From positions 29,430,501 to 29,494,500 of the forward strand of contig CM032117.1 of assembly GCA_018894105.1 (NCBI GenBank): a stretch of DNA of 64,000 nucleotides. Direction: 5' to 3'. Within the stretch, counting starts at the first letter, position 1; each line of letters begins with the position of its first letter. Below are positions 54,829 through 64,000 of the stretch, in pieces. The DNA comes from Jacaranda mimosifolia (lineage: Eukaryota; Streptophyta; Magnoliopsida; Lamiales; Bignoniaceae). The notes under the pieces are model-generated. The model was not told the DNA's origin and did no database searches. It saw nothing but the letters and a program-made list of their open reading frames with translations. The position numbers and the translations under genes were made by a program.

Positions 54829-55790
54829 GATTTGTTGTAAACAACATCATGAGCTTTTGAAGCAAGTGGTACCTGTTGTCATGCTAATATGATGAAAGGA
54901 AGACAGCACCAGCAATGGAATTAGACAAGACATGAGCACCAATCCATCACATTAGCATTCTCACTTTCCGAGGCTTAGCTTAGACAACTGGTTTGTAGTC
55001 TTGGCTGAATTTTTTGCTCAGCAATAATGTAAGGTTAGTCCAATTATATTTGAAACCAGACATATTCAATTGTGACAGGATCTTTTGTAAAATTACACAC
55101 AAATGCTTATATGGCTGATGTAGCATCAGAACAAATTCTCCATGAATTGGGAAGTTTGGCTGTATGAACAAATTCTCCAAGTGCTAATACGGTTTATGTG
55201 GATTCTCTAATCGGAATTTGGTTCCATGGGCAAGGAGAGAATTTTTATATGAAATGCCAGTCACCAAAGTATTAAATTTCAATTCCAATAACAAACGTTT
55301 TAGATTTCATTTGAAATAAGTTATACATTGGGGGCAGATCTGCGTTTTGGATTGCCATCAGATCAAATCAAGATTTGACTGCTGTAGATATAAGATTTCA
55401 GTATATAATCCAATTAGGTTCGATTATAGTACCGTACCATAAGGTCTTGTGATGCTCAGAGAGGAGAAAAATAGCATGATAAGATGATGCTTTGAATAGA
55501 ATGAATTCTGTGCAATGAAGTTCTCTTTTAAAACCAACTTTTGAAGTTACATAAGGTTGAGATGGAGAAGGTCGGGACTGTTTGAAAAATAGAAAAGGTT
55601 TTTTCATTCGGCCGTAGGACTTAAAAGGGCAAAGGAGGACGGAAATTTTTTGCGTGAATGAACAATGTCTAAAACATTACTATGGAAAAGAAGATTGTCG
55701 TGATTCCGATTCCCTCTTCGAACCACTGTGAAGGTCAAATAAAGTCAAGCCATCAATTGTAATCAAGCATTTTTGTCTTTTGATAGGCAA
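54829..55790 (+). other. 3' flank of BASS4, no further gene seen
   Basis: Probably 3' UTR then intergenic DNA. No convincing polyadenylation signal close to the stop can be singled out. Confidence 0.5.
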
Positions 55791-55793
55791 CTT

Positions 55794-56217
55794 AGAGCTC
55801 GTCTGTTTTAATTTTCAACTTTTCTTTTTATTTTTATTACTATTTAAAAATTAAAAATCACCATTTTCTATTCATTTTTACTTAAAATATTTCTTTTTCA
55901 TTTTCGATTTTTTTTTTCAAATCTACTTTATCATCCTATTATCACATCGAACAAATTCAGATTCGATTTGCCATAAAGTACCACTATCATTTTAAAATTA
56001 ATAAAATATATATATATTTTTAAAAAGTTTATCTTTTTAAACATAAAACAAATATATAAATCAACATACTTTTCACCTTGTACCGACTCTAATAATTACT
56101 TTCCAACATTTCATCTATACATATTTCTATTTTTATTTCTAATTCATAATTAAGTTTTCAACTTTTGAAAATACTTAGAAACAAGAAATGACTTTGGAAG
56201 CAAAACTGAACAGGCTC
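55794..56217. mobile_element. Tourist-like MITE, TTA target duplication
   Basis: The left end is GAGCTCGTCTGTTTT and the right end, reverse complement, AGAGCCTGTTCAGTTTT. TTA lies on both sides. The interior contains AAAATTAAAAATCACCATTTTC, TTTTCATTTTC and CATTTTAAAATTAATAAAAT words that recur at 57.66-58.38 kb. Confidence 0.65.
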
Positions 56218-57655
56218 TTTAATTTTTTGTTGGTCACAGTTTTTTATCTTTTTAATTGCATTTTTGCTTGTGCTTTTGTTAGGAATCAACTACACGTATC
56301 TCCATAAATCTTAGTTCTAAAAGAAGGAGAAGAACAGAAGAAAAGGAAAAAAAAAAAAAAAAAGAATAATTACAACGATCTCTCGTAAGATTTAGGGTGA
56401 TTACAAGTATACCCCGTGGTTTGGGGAATTATAATTACCTCACTGACATTGGAGGGTTGATGCCATCTGACAAACAAATCTTGCCATTAGTGAAGCTAAT
56501 CAGATCTACCGACGTTATTGTTCAAAACTTTTAAAATTTTAATTTTGCGATTGAACTTAAGTGTCGACTATTTTGTTGGATCAAAAATATTCTTTATGCT
56601 ATTTTTGCATGTGCCATGCATGTGTGAGCCTAATTATAATAAGAGAAACCTAATAGGGGCATTAGTGTAATAAATTAAAGTAATGATTAATATTGAGGTT
56701 GGGAATGAAATTTAGTAATTAATATTTATTTTAATTAATTAAATTAATTCATTTAAAAAAATCAATGTCTAAAAATATTATTTACTTTTATTGTTCTAAT
56801 TATCTAATTTATTTTGTAGACTTTCATGTTACATAAAACTCCCTCAAACAATTTTAACATGACATAGAGCCCTTTGTAAAATTAGCCATCTTACATTCAC
56901 CATCTTTATTATCTTAAATACCTGCAAGCACCTCCCCTCATAAATACTTTCAACACCATAATAAAATAGAACATCAGACAACAAAAAGAAGATCATTCAA
57001 AGCAACTAAAGAACCAATACCATATATATATATATATAGACACACGCACACACACACACACTCACTTCCAGTACCATAGCAACATTAACATCAGACAACA
57101 AAAATAACGTCAAACCAACTATATTATCAACAACCAAAATTATACCAAAAATGCACCATCAACCAAGAATTTCAACACACATTTATCAAATCAATCCACA
57201 TAAGTACATAGTATGTGTTTAGTTGCAGTACCTAAGACCCACCTCCCCTTTTATTTACAGTATAAAATAGAGCTAAACAAAAATATTAGCTGCACAAAAA
57301 TAACAATTTAAATCTCAAAACAAAGAAATATTGTTAAATTATGAGTCTCCAATTTCCTCCATGTCTAAGAAATAAAGTTCCAAATAAACTAAGCTCTGAA
57401 ATGTCTAAGAACTCTCCAGAAGAGACTGCCTATCATTCTTCTTTTTGGAATATGGATTTGGGGTTTTGGATGCACTAATTAGCAACCACTTTCATATTCA
57501 CAGAAAATAAATAAGTATGTAATACAAATATTTTTCAAATATATCAGGGATCACCTTGAACTAAAATATGGATTTTTCCTAAATGTGACTAATATTAACA
57601 AAATCAACTGAAATACTTTCCCAAGCATCAGAAACCTCTCAACTCTTAAGGCCTA
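56218..57655. other. AT-rich spacer with a CA/TA microsatellite
   Basis: No gene recognised. A compound (TA)n-(CA)n tract lies at 57023-57062. A segment at about 56395-56500 (TTACAAGTATACCCCGTGGT...ACAAACAAATCTTGCC) looks like one end of a dispersed repeat. Confidence 0.5.
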
Positions 57656-57656
57656 A

Positions 57657-58380
57657 GAGCCCGTTCGGATATGCTTTCATCTTCATAATCTATTTCCAAC
57701 ATTTTTAAAATTTAAAAAGTTAGTTATAGTGTTTGAAATGAAAATGAAATTGTATTTGGATGTTTTCTCTAAAAATAATGATCATAATAGGTATATGATT
57801 GAAAAATTAATTGATTTATATTTTTTATGTTTAAAAAGTTTTTTTTTAATATATATATATATTATTAATTCTATATGATACAGGATATCTTATATGAAAT
57901 CAAATTTGAATTTGATTGATGTGATAGTAGGATGATAAGGTAAATTTAGAAAAAATTGAAAACGAAAATAAGGAATATTTTGAATAAAAATAGATAGAAG
58001 TTGATGGTTTCTCATGTTTTGAAAATGAATATGAGCTTTGGAAATGAAAACAAATGGGCACCCAAGGAGATATTTGTTTTTATTTCCAAATTCATTTCCA
58101 ATTTCCATTACTATTTGAAAATTAAAAACCATCAATTTCTATCTATTTTCACTCAAAATATTCCTTTTTCATGTTCAACTTTTTTCTAAACTTATCTTAT
58201 CATCTACTATCATATCAAGTAAATTCAAATTTGATTTGATATAAAATACTCTCTGTTGTTTTAAAATTAACAAAATATGCATATATTTTGAAAAAATATT
58301 TTTTGTTAATCATAAAAAATATAGATCAACTAACTTTTCAACCTCATACCTTTTCTAATAATTACTTTATAACAAAACAT
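57657..58380. mobile_element. Tourist-like MITE copies, inverted to each other
   Basis: 57657-58075 starts GAGCCCGTTCGGATATGC and ends near AAACAAATGGGCACC. The following 58070-58380 is a partial reverse-complement copy (GAAAATTAAAAACCATCAAT against ATAGAAGTTGATGGTTTC). Both belong to the family at 55794-56217. Confidence 0.55.
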
Positions 58381-58384
58381 TGAC

Positions 58385-59000
58385 ATTGAAGGATCCTAGA
58401 CCTCCTCTGGATCTCAACTCTACCGAGGGAAGGCCTTTTGAGAACTTAACTTTAGGACACCCATTGCCTAAGTCCTATTGAAAGAATCGACCTCAAAACG
58501 ATCGAACCCACAACCCATTGCAGGGCAACGGTAATTAATTGTAGTAGGATTCCGTATGTCTTATTTTCATCCCATTAATATGTGGCTACACCACTCAAAA
58601 ATTCATCCAAAAGCTGTCAGGGATAGGATGAAGGTGCGCACCTTTGTCCCTTGAGATTAGCTTCCCAGCATATCCCTTTTTCTAAATAATGACTAAAATG
58701 CCCTCAGTTAGGAGAGAAGCGCTAGTAAGCCATGAGAGAGCCAACCCAAAAAAGCAAGGCATTGGCTCTCTATAAATAAGATCCCTCACCCACATTACCC
58801 GGTAAGCTCACTATTACATTCTACCCTAGCTAAATTAACTTTGGCCTTTCTCTCCTAATTACTAACTTATGCACCAGAGGATCTTAGATGAGGGTCATCT
58901 TGAAAAGCCTAAGAAACTAGTTGCAGGTTCGATCTCCGCACCTACCTAAAACCTGAGTTCGACCTCTTTAATGGTTCAATTTTTACCACACATTCCATTA
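58385..59000 (+). repeat. Probable 5' LTR or leader of gypsy derivative B
   Basis: It lies directly upstream of gag. It holds a TATA-like CTCTCTATAAATAAGATCCC at 58768-58787 and a pyrimidine-rich transcribed stretch, as in plant gypsy LTRs. Exact ends and a second copy were not found, so the boundary is approximate. Confidence 0.45.
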
Positions 59001-59042
59001 ATTTTATTTCCCTAATTTTGCTTTGACTTTGCTGACAAGTAT

Positions 59043-59575
59043 ATGACACAAGAGGAAATGAACAGGAAGAAGTTTGGGGAGTCGTCCATAGACAAGAAAG
59101 CCAAAACAAAGCTTGACAAGGACGATAGAGGGAACAAAGATAGAGTCACTTTACCAATAAAAAGGTTTCACCAATATACCCTACTAAACACCACGAGAAA
59201 TGAGGTGTTATTGGCGATAGAAAGGCATAACATCTTAAAGATGCCAAGAAAGCTTCCGGAACGCCCAAAAAAAAAAAAACTAAAAAAGGTATTGCCACTT
59301 CCACCGCCAAAAGGGGCATGACATGGAGGATTGCTTTCAATTTCAAGATGAGATCAAACGCCTTATCCAAGAGGGCCATTGGAAGAAGTGCATAGCAAGA
59401 AATGAGGCAAAAGAAGAAAACACATCCTATTACAAAGAAAGATCACGCAGCCCTCGATCGGACAACAAGAATGGTGGCACTTTGGCACTAAAGGGTGTCA
59501 TAGACACTACTATAGGAGGACCGACAGGAAGAGATGCTTGGTCTTCTAGGAAAGCAACTCAAAGCAGCTGACCAT
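59043..59575 (+). pseudogene. Ty3/gypsy gag C-terminal remnant (derivative B)
   Basis: RFHQYTLLNTTRNEVLLAIE, then ILKMPRKLPERP is the 'FTPLN-x-x-R-x-E-V-L-x-x-I...LKWPRK' gag motif. The zinc knuckle follows in another frame: YCHFHRQKGHDMEDCFQFQD, then EIKRLIQEGHWKKCI, then an Arg/Ser tail (YKERSRSPRSDN) and GVIDTTIGGPTGRD. The frame change sits in an A12 run at about 59267-59278, a likely slippage site. The knuckle residues (C-x3-H-x4-H..C) are intact here, unlike in derivative A. Confidence 0.85.
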
Positions 59576-59579
59576 CAAA

Positions 59580-60110
59580 AAAGGCCATCATGGAACTGTT
59601 TTCCATGTATCCACCAGTTTCGACCTTATCACTTTCAATGATGATGATCTTAACCACATGCCATAACACTACTATGAGTTTCAACTTGACTACCCTATGG
59701 TGATCACGTTAGAAATTGCCAACTATGTAGTTTGAAAGACTCTTGTCGACAACGAGAGCTTAACGAACATATTTTTCCTTTCACTCTTGAACAAATTGGA
59801 CATCAGACCTTGCCAATGCGCTCGATCAACACCCCTCTTGTTGGATTCGGGGGATCTCACACTCACATCATGCCACTTGGAACTATTTAGCTGACAACAT
59901 CGCTAGAAACTATACCAAAGAGAAGAAAATTGATGGTGCAATATCTGGTCGTTAATGCCCCATTTGCATGTAATGCAATCTTAGGATGACTTGCGCTTAG
60001 TGATTTCTAGGCAATCGTTTCAACAATTCATTAGAAAATCAAAGTCCCAACACCTGCCGGCATAGTAAAATTGACTAGCAACATCGAAGATGCATAGAAA
60101 TGGTATGTCT
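59580..60110 (+). pseudogene. Ty3/gypsy protease remnant (derivative B)
   Basis: ITFNDDDLNHMP, then LDYPMVITLEIANYVV, LVDNESLTNIFFLSLLNKLD, then VQYLVVNAPFACNAILG and a worn KIKVPTPAGIVKLTS. This is the gypsy retropepsin order (VLVD-G-S-x-x-ILF ... VEFLVVNAPSAYNxILGRP ... LKFPTPAGVGE). The catalytic D-x-G reads D-N-E, and stops are frequent. No reverse transcriptase follows. Confidence 0.8.
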
Positions 60111-61090
60111 CATTAGTTAACTCAAGGCATCTTAGAAGCAAAACTCCTACTACAATTCAATAGCAATAGACCTCTTACCAGGAGGTGATTGTTAAAAGGA
60201 GGAAAGCACAATAGGTAGGATCAGGCGAACACGCAAGATCAAGCTAAAAAGACCAAATATCGATAACAAATTAATCTAATCACCAAGAGGGAAGTAGATT
60301 TTATTTCCCACTTTTTGTTAAACTATCCTTGCTATGTCTTTTACTTTTACCTATACATGATGATTAATTTTGTTTTCCATGAAACTTAATTTTAATAGGC
60401 TTTATTGCATATTGGCATTATTTCCCAAAATTTTTGAAGTATCAACAGACTATATTTTACTGTTCAACAAACCAACTGAAAGGAATATCACTAACTCAAA
60501 TAATAATCCACAATGGCACAAAAAGTGCAATAGCATAGAAAGTAAACAAGAATTCAAAGCTCATTCCATAAATAAAAAAAAAATCTCGACTATCAACATG
60601 GACTCTCTGATAAGAATGATCGATAGAAGAGAAATGCCCTAACTCCCTGATGAGAAATGATAACAAATATAAAAGCAAAGTGCTTGCAAATAGATTAAAA
60701 CGTGTCCAACAAGCCCAGACTCCCCAATGAGAAAAGATAGCAAGTAGAGGTAGACATAAAAATAGAATAAAGGTACTAGCTAATTACTTTATACATTTTA
60801 TCAAACTCCTTGATGAGAAAGGTAAAAGATACAAATTTGTATTCCTTGTTGATGCCCTTGCCAAACTTCACCGAGGAATAAAAAGGGAGTGAGAGGGGCG
60901 AGGGGAATACATGAAGCAGTACAATCATAAAAAGCAAGCAACAAAAAGGGCAAGTTGACAGAAGAACATAGCATAATCATTCCAGTATCAACAAAAGCAG
61001 GTCGGAGAAGAGAAAGCTATTAATATTTAAGTTAAACAGCAACAACCTAATTACATTAGCCAAAAAAATAAAAAATAAAAAATTCTAAGA
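60111..61090. repeat. Untranslated region with CTCCCTGATGAGAAA repeats
   Basis: Variants CTCTCTGATAAGAAT, CTCCCTGATGAGAAATGATA, CTCCCCAATGAGAAAAGATA and CTCCTTGATGAGAAAGGTAA lie near 60602, 60642, 60720 and 60806. They form a degenerate spaced repeat. No gene is supported. Confidence 0.55.
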
Positions 61091-61094
61091 ATAC

Positions 61095-61790
61095 TTCAAG
61101 GACCTTCATAGCCTGTCAGCAGTAGTAGCATCCCAGAAGGGCCGACCCTAGGGAAGAGATTTCTCCCATTTTCTTAGTCGCACGAGTGGCACCCTTGGCT
61201 ACTTGGGTACTGATAAGCTCATCCACAAGGTTTAGGCGAAACCAAACTCTTTTGGGATATCCACATGATCATCCTCAACGCCAGGAAAAGGGCCACAAAT
61301 CATCACCAAGCAAAGGGTCCAACCTTTTCTCAGAAAAGCGACTCCTTGAGTATGAAGCTGCCATAGCCCATTTGAAGCCCCTTTTCACATCCTCACCATT
61401 TATCTTCAAGCAAGCCCCGTCGAAGGCCAAGGACTTAATGAAGTTACTAATGGGAAATTTTCTTTCAACAAACAATCATGAATCAAAGGCTAACTAGCCA
61501 ACTCCTTACCCTGCTTGAATCTTCACTCTTCAACGACCTTCAATCCCCTTGAAGTTGGGAAATTTTTTCATTCATCTCCCCTATTTCGGCCACCAAATAG
61601 GTCTTTTCCTCCAAGATTTGTCGATAAACTTCACAGGTCGGTCTGATAGAGAGAGCAACTGTTAGTTCCTTGACTCATGAGCAGAGTGATTCGACCTATA
61701 CCTCTCTCTCCTGAATACCGCTGGCCGACTCTCCCTTAAGATCTCTTGCCAACTGTATCCACTTTTTTCAATCAATCGCCACCATAGAGT
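61095..61790 (-). pseudogene. Antisense ORF of gypsy derivative B (coiled-coil gag-like)
   Basis: Minus strand, from 61790: KKWIQLARDLKGESASGIQE, then EKTYLVAEIGEMNEKISQLQ, then FVERKFPISNFIKSLAFDGA, KINGEDVKRGFKWAMA and LDPLLGDDLWP. The first part is a Glu/Lys/Leu-rich coiled coil, and the second is the only uninterrupted part (61275-61475). The resemblance to the C-terminal part of gag-like antisense ORFs of Tat-lineage gypsy elements is by layout (coiled coil, strand, place downstream of gag-protease). The sequence alone does not identify it firmly. Confidence 0.45.
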
Positions 61791-63030
61791 GATGACAATG
61801 TAGAGCATATACAATTTGTGCAATCTATAATTAGTAAAATGGTAGATGATTCACAAAATGATGCAATATGCAGACTGCGAAAAGCAAGAGATCCTAACGA
61901 TAAGTGATATCAGGTTGTGGTGGTAGGAAAATAATTGACGGCTTGGGGGCCAAGTAAAGTCATGAGATGGTCCATGCTTTGGTAGGAGAGTAGGCATTAA
62001 GGATCTTCAAACAAACTTGGTCCTTGTAATTACCTTCGAGCATGATGTACTTAATAGATATGTTTAGAAAATGTAGCTCTAGAAATTAGAAGATATCTAG
62101 CCGTGAATCTCGTGTCATGCCTCTCATGTGAGCTAATAGCTTGATGACGGTGCAGTCGGCGTCAGGAACATCACCTTCAGGTCGATTTCTCTTAAGGTCA
62201 GGGGATGGAGACCCAATGGACATTAGCCTTTTCCTCTATCCCTATGCAAATCAAACCAAAGTCAATCAAAGATCATCATGCAATCTACTTACATCCAGGG
62301 CAGGATATTTTAAGTATAGGTGGTTATAGCTTCTCGGACCCAAACCTCTATGCCTATGCAAAAGTGTAAAGTCAATACCTATTGACCACATCCTAGCTAG
62401 AATCCCATATAACCATCTTGATTCATTTGATTAAATTGATTTAATTATATACCTATTACAAGTAATCCTCTCTCTATCTTATACTTACAAGCAAATTTCA
62501 ATGCAGAGGGGGAGTTGATGCACGAATACAGAGAAAATCAATTCACAAGCTAAACATGAAGATAAAGTTACAAGTTTCATTTGTGAGCTTTATTTTTTCC
62601 TCCATAATATTATGTCGCCAAGGTTAATTTGTTATGCAACCCCCTCTCCCTACAAAAGAAAAGAGAAAAAAAATGCCAAGTGTGCCAAGTTTTTTGTAAT
62701 TTACTTATTTTATGAGGCTTATAACAGTAACTCAGCGTTGAATGTCAACACCATTAGTTGTTTCATGAATAGCAAGAGGAATTTTGGAGGGAGAGGGTTT
62801 GAAGGTAGTACAAGGAATTTTGTGACTCAACCCCCATAATACAAAGGGCCAAAATGAATTAACCTTTTGCCTTTCAATTATGCTACTATTCAATTAAGAT
62901 ATTATTGTATTTTTGCTATTAATTATTATTAGGTAATCTTAGATACAAATGAAATAAAACATAACCGAACATATTGTATTTTGCTATTTTTCTACCACAT
63001 CATCTTATACGACAATAAGATATATATTGC
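61791..63030. other. Distal part of gypsy derivative B and AT-rich flank
   Basis: A purine tract GCAGAGGGGGAG followed by TTGATGCACGAATACA at about 62503 may be the polypurine tract and 3' LTR start. No matching 5' LTR start was recognised, so this is tentative. The open frame at 62612-62839 has no family features. Confidence 0.35.
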
Positions 63031-63033
63031 AAT

Positions 63034-63358
63034 AACAAATAATTTAATTTATTGCTTGCAAGCTCTTCAGTTTTTTATTTTTTTTACTCCACAAATTTCA
63101 ATAATAATTGTCTAATCATATTCCCTTGTTATATATATATATAGGCTAATCTAATACATAAGTTTGCATCTATTTAATTAGTCTTTGTTAATTACTCTTT
63201 TATTTCTTTACATATAACAAATAATTTAATTTATTGCTTGCAAGCTCTTCAGTCTTTTATTTTTTTTACTCCATAAATTTCAATAATAATTTTCCAATCA
63301 TATTCCCTTGTTACATATATCTAGGTCAATCTAATACATAAGTTTGTATCTATTTACC
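63034..63358. repeat. Direct repeat, 183-bp period, two copies
   Basis: AACAAATAATTTAATTTATT, GCTTGCAAGCTCTTCAGT, TTTCAATAATAATT, ATATTCCCTTGTTA and CTAATACATAAGTTTG occur in order at 63034-63176 and 63217-63358, about 90 percent alike. Confidence 0.9.
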
Positions 63359-64000
63359 TTCTTATTGCAAAAATGAGAAGTTAATAAAAATCATAAATAA
63401 CTAAAAATTTATAAATAAAAAGTATTTGCATCCCAATTACAACAACCAACTAAATTTTGTTCCAAGATTATTTAGATACCATGAAATGTGTATTAGTGCT
63501 ACTTTACTATAACTACACAATACTCGAAATATACATGTATAATTGTTTGAACATCAAGAATCACTTTATGGTGATTTTATATTGCAATAGCTGATAGACA
63601 TTGTTGTACATTTGAACTAATAAAAATCCTAAGGAGATGATTTTTGTTTGGCAAAAAAATCGATGTTAAAATTATAGAAATGAAGCACACTTTAAATTTT
63701 AGTTAGTTCATTAATGGCATGAGGTCTTTAGGGAATTTTTGAAGGTTTTTACAATGCAAGGGGATATTTGATACAACTCTTATAATAGAGGGAAAATAAA
63801 TTTATCCTATCATATATATATATATACATATATATATCAAAAGGGCAATTTTGGTATAAAAATATGCATAAGTTATTCACCATCAATTAATTAATCATAA
63901 TTGAGATTTACGAAGAGTTTCTCAAAGTTTTTATAGTAAAGGGAATTTTTAACTAAATTTCTATAGTACAATGGGGCAAAATAAATTTAACCTTTTCTTA
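63359..64000. repeat. AT-rich sequence with diverged dispersed-repeat ends
   Basis: Two diverged copies of a block resembling TTTTTATAGTAAAGGGAAT and GGGGCAAAATAAATTTAACC lie at about 63716-63810 and 63905-63995. A related piece is at 62812-62860 (AAAGGGCCAAAATGAATTAA). No gene is seen. Confidence 0.45.

Noticed and set aside
58920..58950. GGTTCGATCTC resembling a tRNA B box
   Set aside because: No A box or cloverleaf can be folded around it at the right distance. It is taken as part of the gypsy leader.
1..64000. CRISPR arrays, operons, rRNA or tRNA genes
   Set aside because: None seen. The tandem repeats (43, 141, 183 and 445 bp) have no unique spacers of constant length and lie in transposon-rich plant DNA.

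Overview
The window is nuclear DNA from a flowering plant, very probably a eudicot. The signs are AT-rich sequence, GT-AG introns of hundreds to thousands of bases, a plastid-targeted plant transporter gene, and nested Ty1/copia, Ty3/gypsy, Mutator-like (MULE), CACTA and MITE elements. The species cannot be named from sequence alone. There is no sign of bacterial operons, CRISPR, rRNA or tRNA genes.

The one host gene that can be supported is on the + strand at 28409-54828. It is a 14-exon gene for a plastid bile-acid:sodium-symporter-like carrier of the BASS4 type. All exon joins keep phase, every intron is GT-AG, and the reconstructed protein has 423 residues. It starts with a Ser/Arg-rich transit-peptide-like segment. 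Exon 9 is a 22-nt microexon. Intron 10 is 16 kb and holds two copia elements plus a 1.9-kb-arm inverted repeat made of two opposed LTRs.

Layout. 1-1800: direct repeats carrying a hairpin motif, interrupted by a CACTA element end. 1.8-4.7 kb: AT-rich, with a possible MITE and a G-quadruplex motif. 4863-9419: a complete-ended but decayed MULE with long terminal inverted repeats and a near-perfect target duplication. Its mudrA-like gene has lost its catalytic centre, and an antisense GRF-zinc-finger gene lies near the right end. 9.4-10.8 kb: the degenerate array into which that MULE inserted. 11.2-12.5 kb: an AT-rich foldback element hosting a 413-bp MULE-type MITE and an (ATT)n tract. 14-22.5 kb: a decayed gypsy derivative (gag-protease on the minus strand, an antisense gag-like ORF on the plus strand) split by a 2.8-kb solo LTR with a perfect 5-bp duplication. 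23.4-24.5 kb: large tandem repeats. 25.1-26.4 kb: a second decayed MULE transposase on the minus strand. 26.65-27.6 kb: a 43-bp tandem array split by a TAA-flanked MITE, just upstream of the BASS4 gene. 55-58.4 kb: Tourist-like MITEs. 58.4-62.5 kb: a second gypsy derivative with the same gag-protease / antisense-ORF layout, in the opposite orientation. 62.5-64 kb: AT-rich repeats.

The only gene likely to be functional is the BASS4-type carrier. All transposon genes seen are broken by stops, frameshifts or deletions. The most unusual features are the MULE that pairs a mudrA remnant with an antisense GRF-finger gene and has gypsy DNA in place of its catalytic domain, the palindromic LTR pair inside a host intron, and the repeated gag-protease / antisense-ORF architecture of the two gypsy derivatives.
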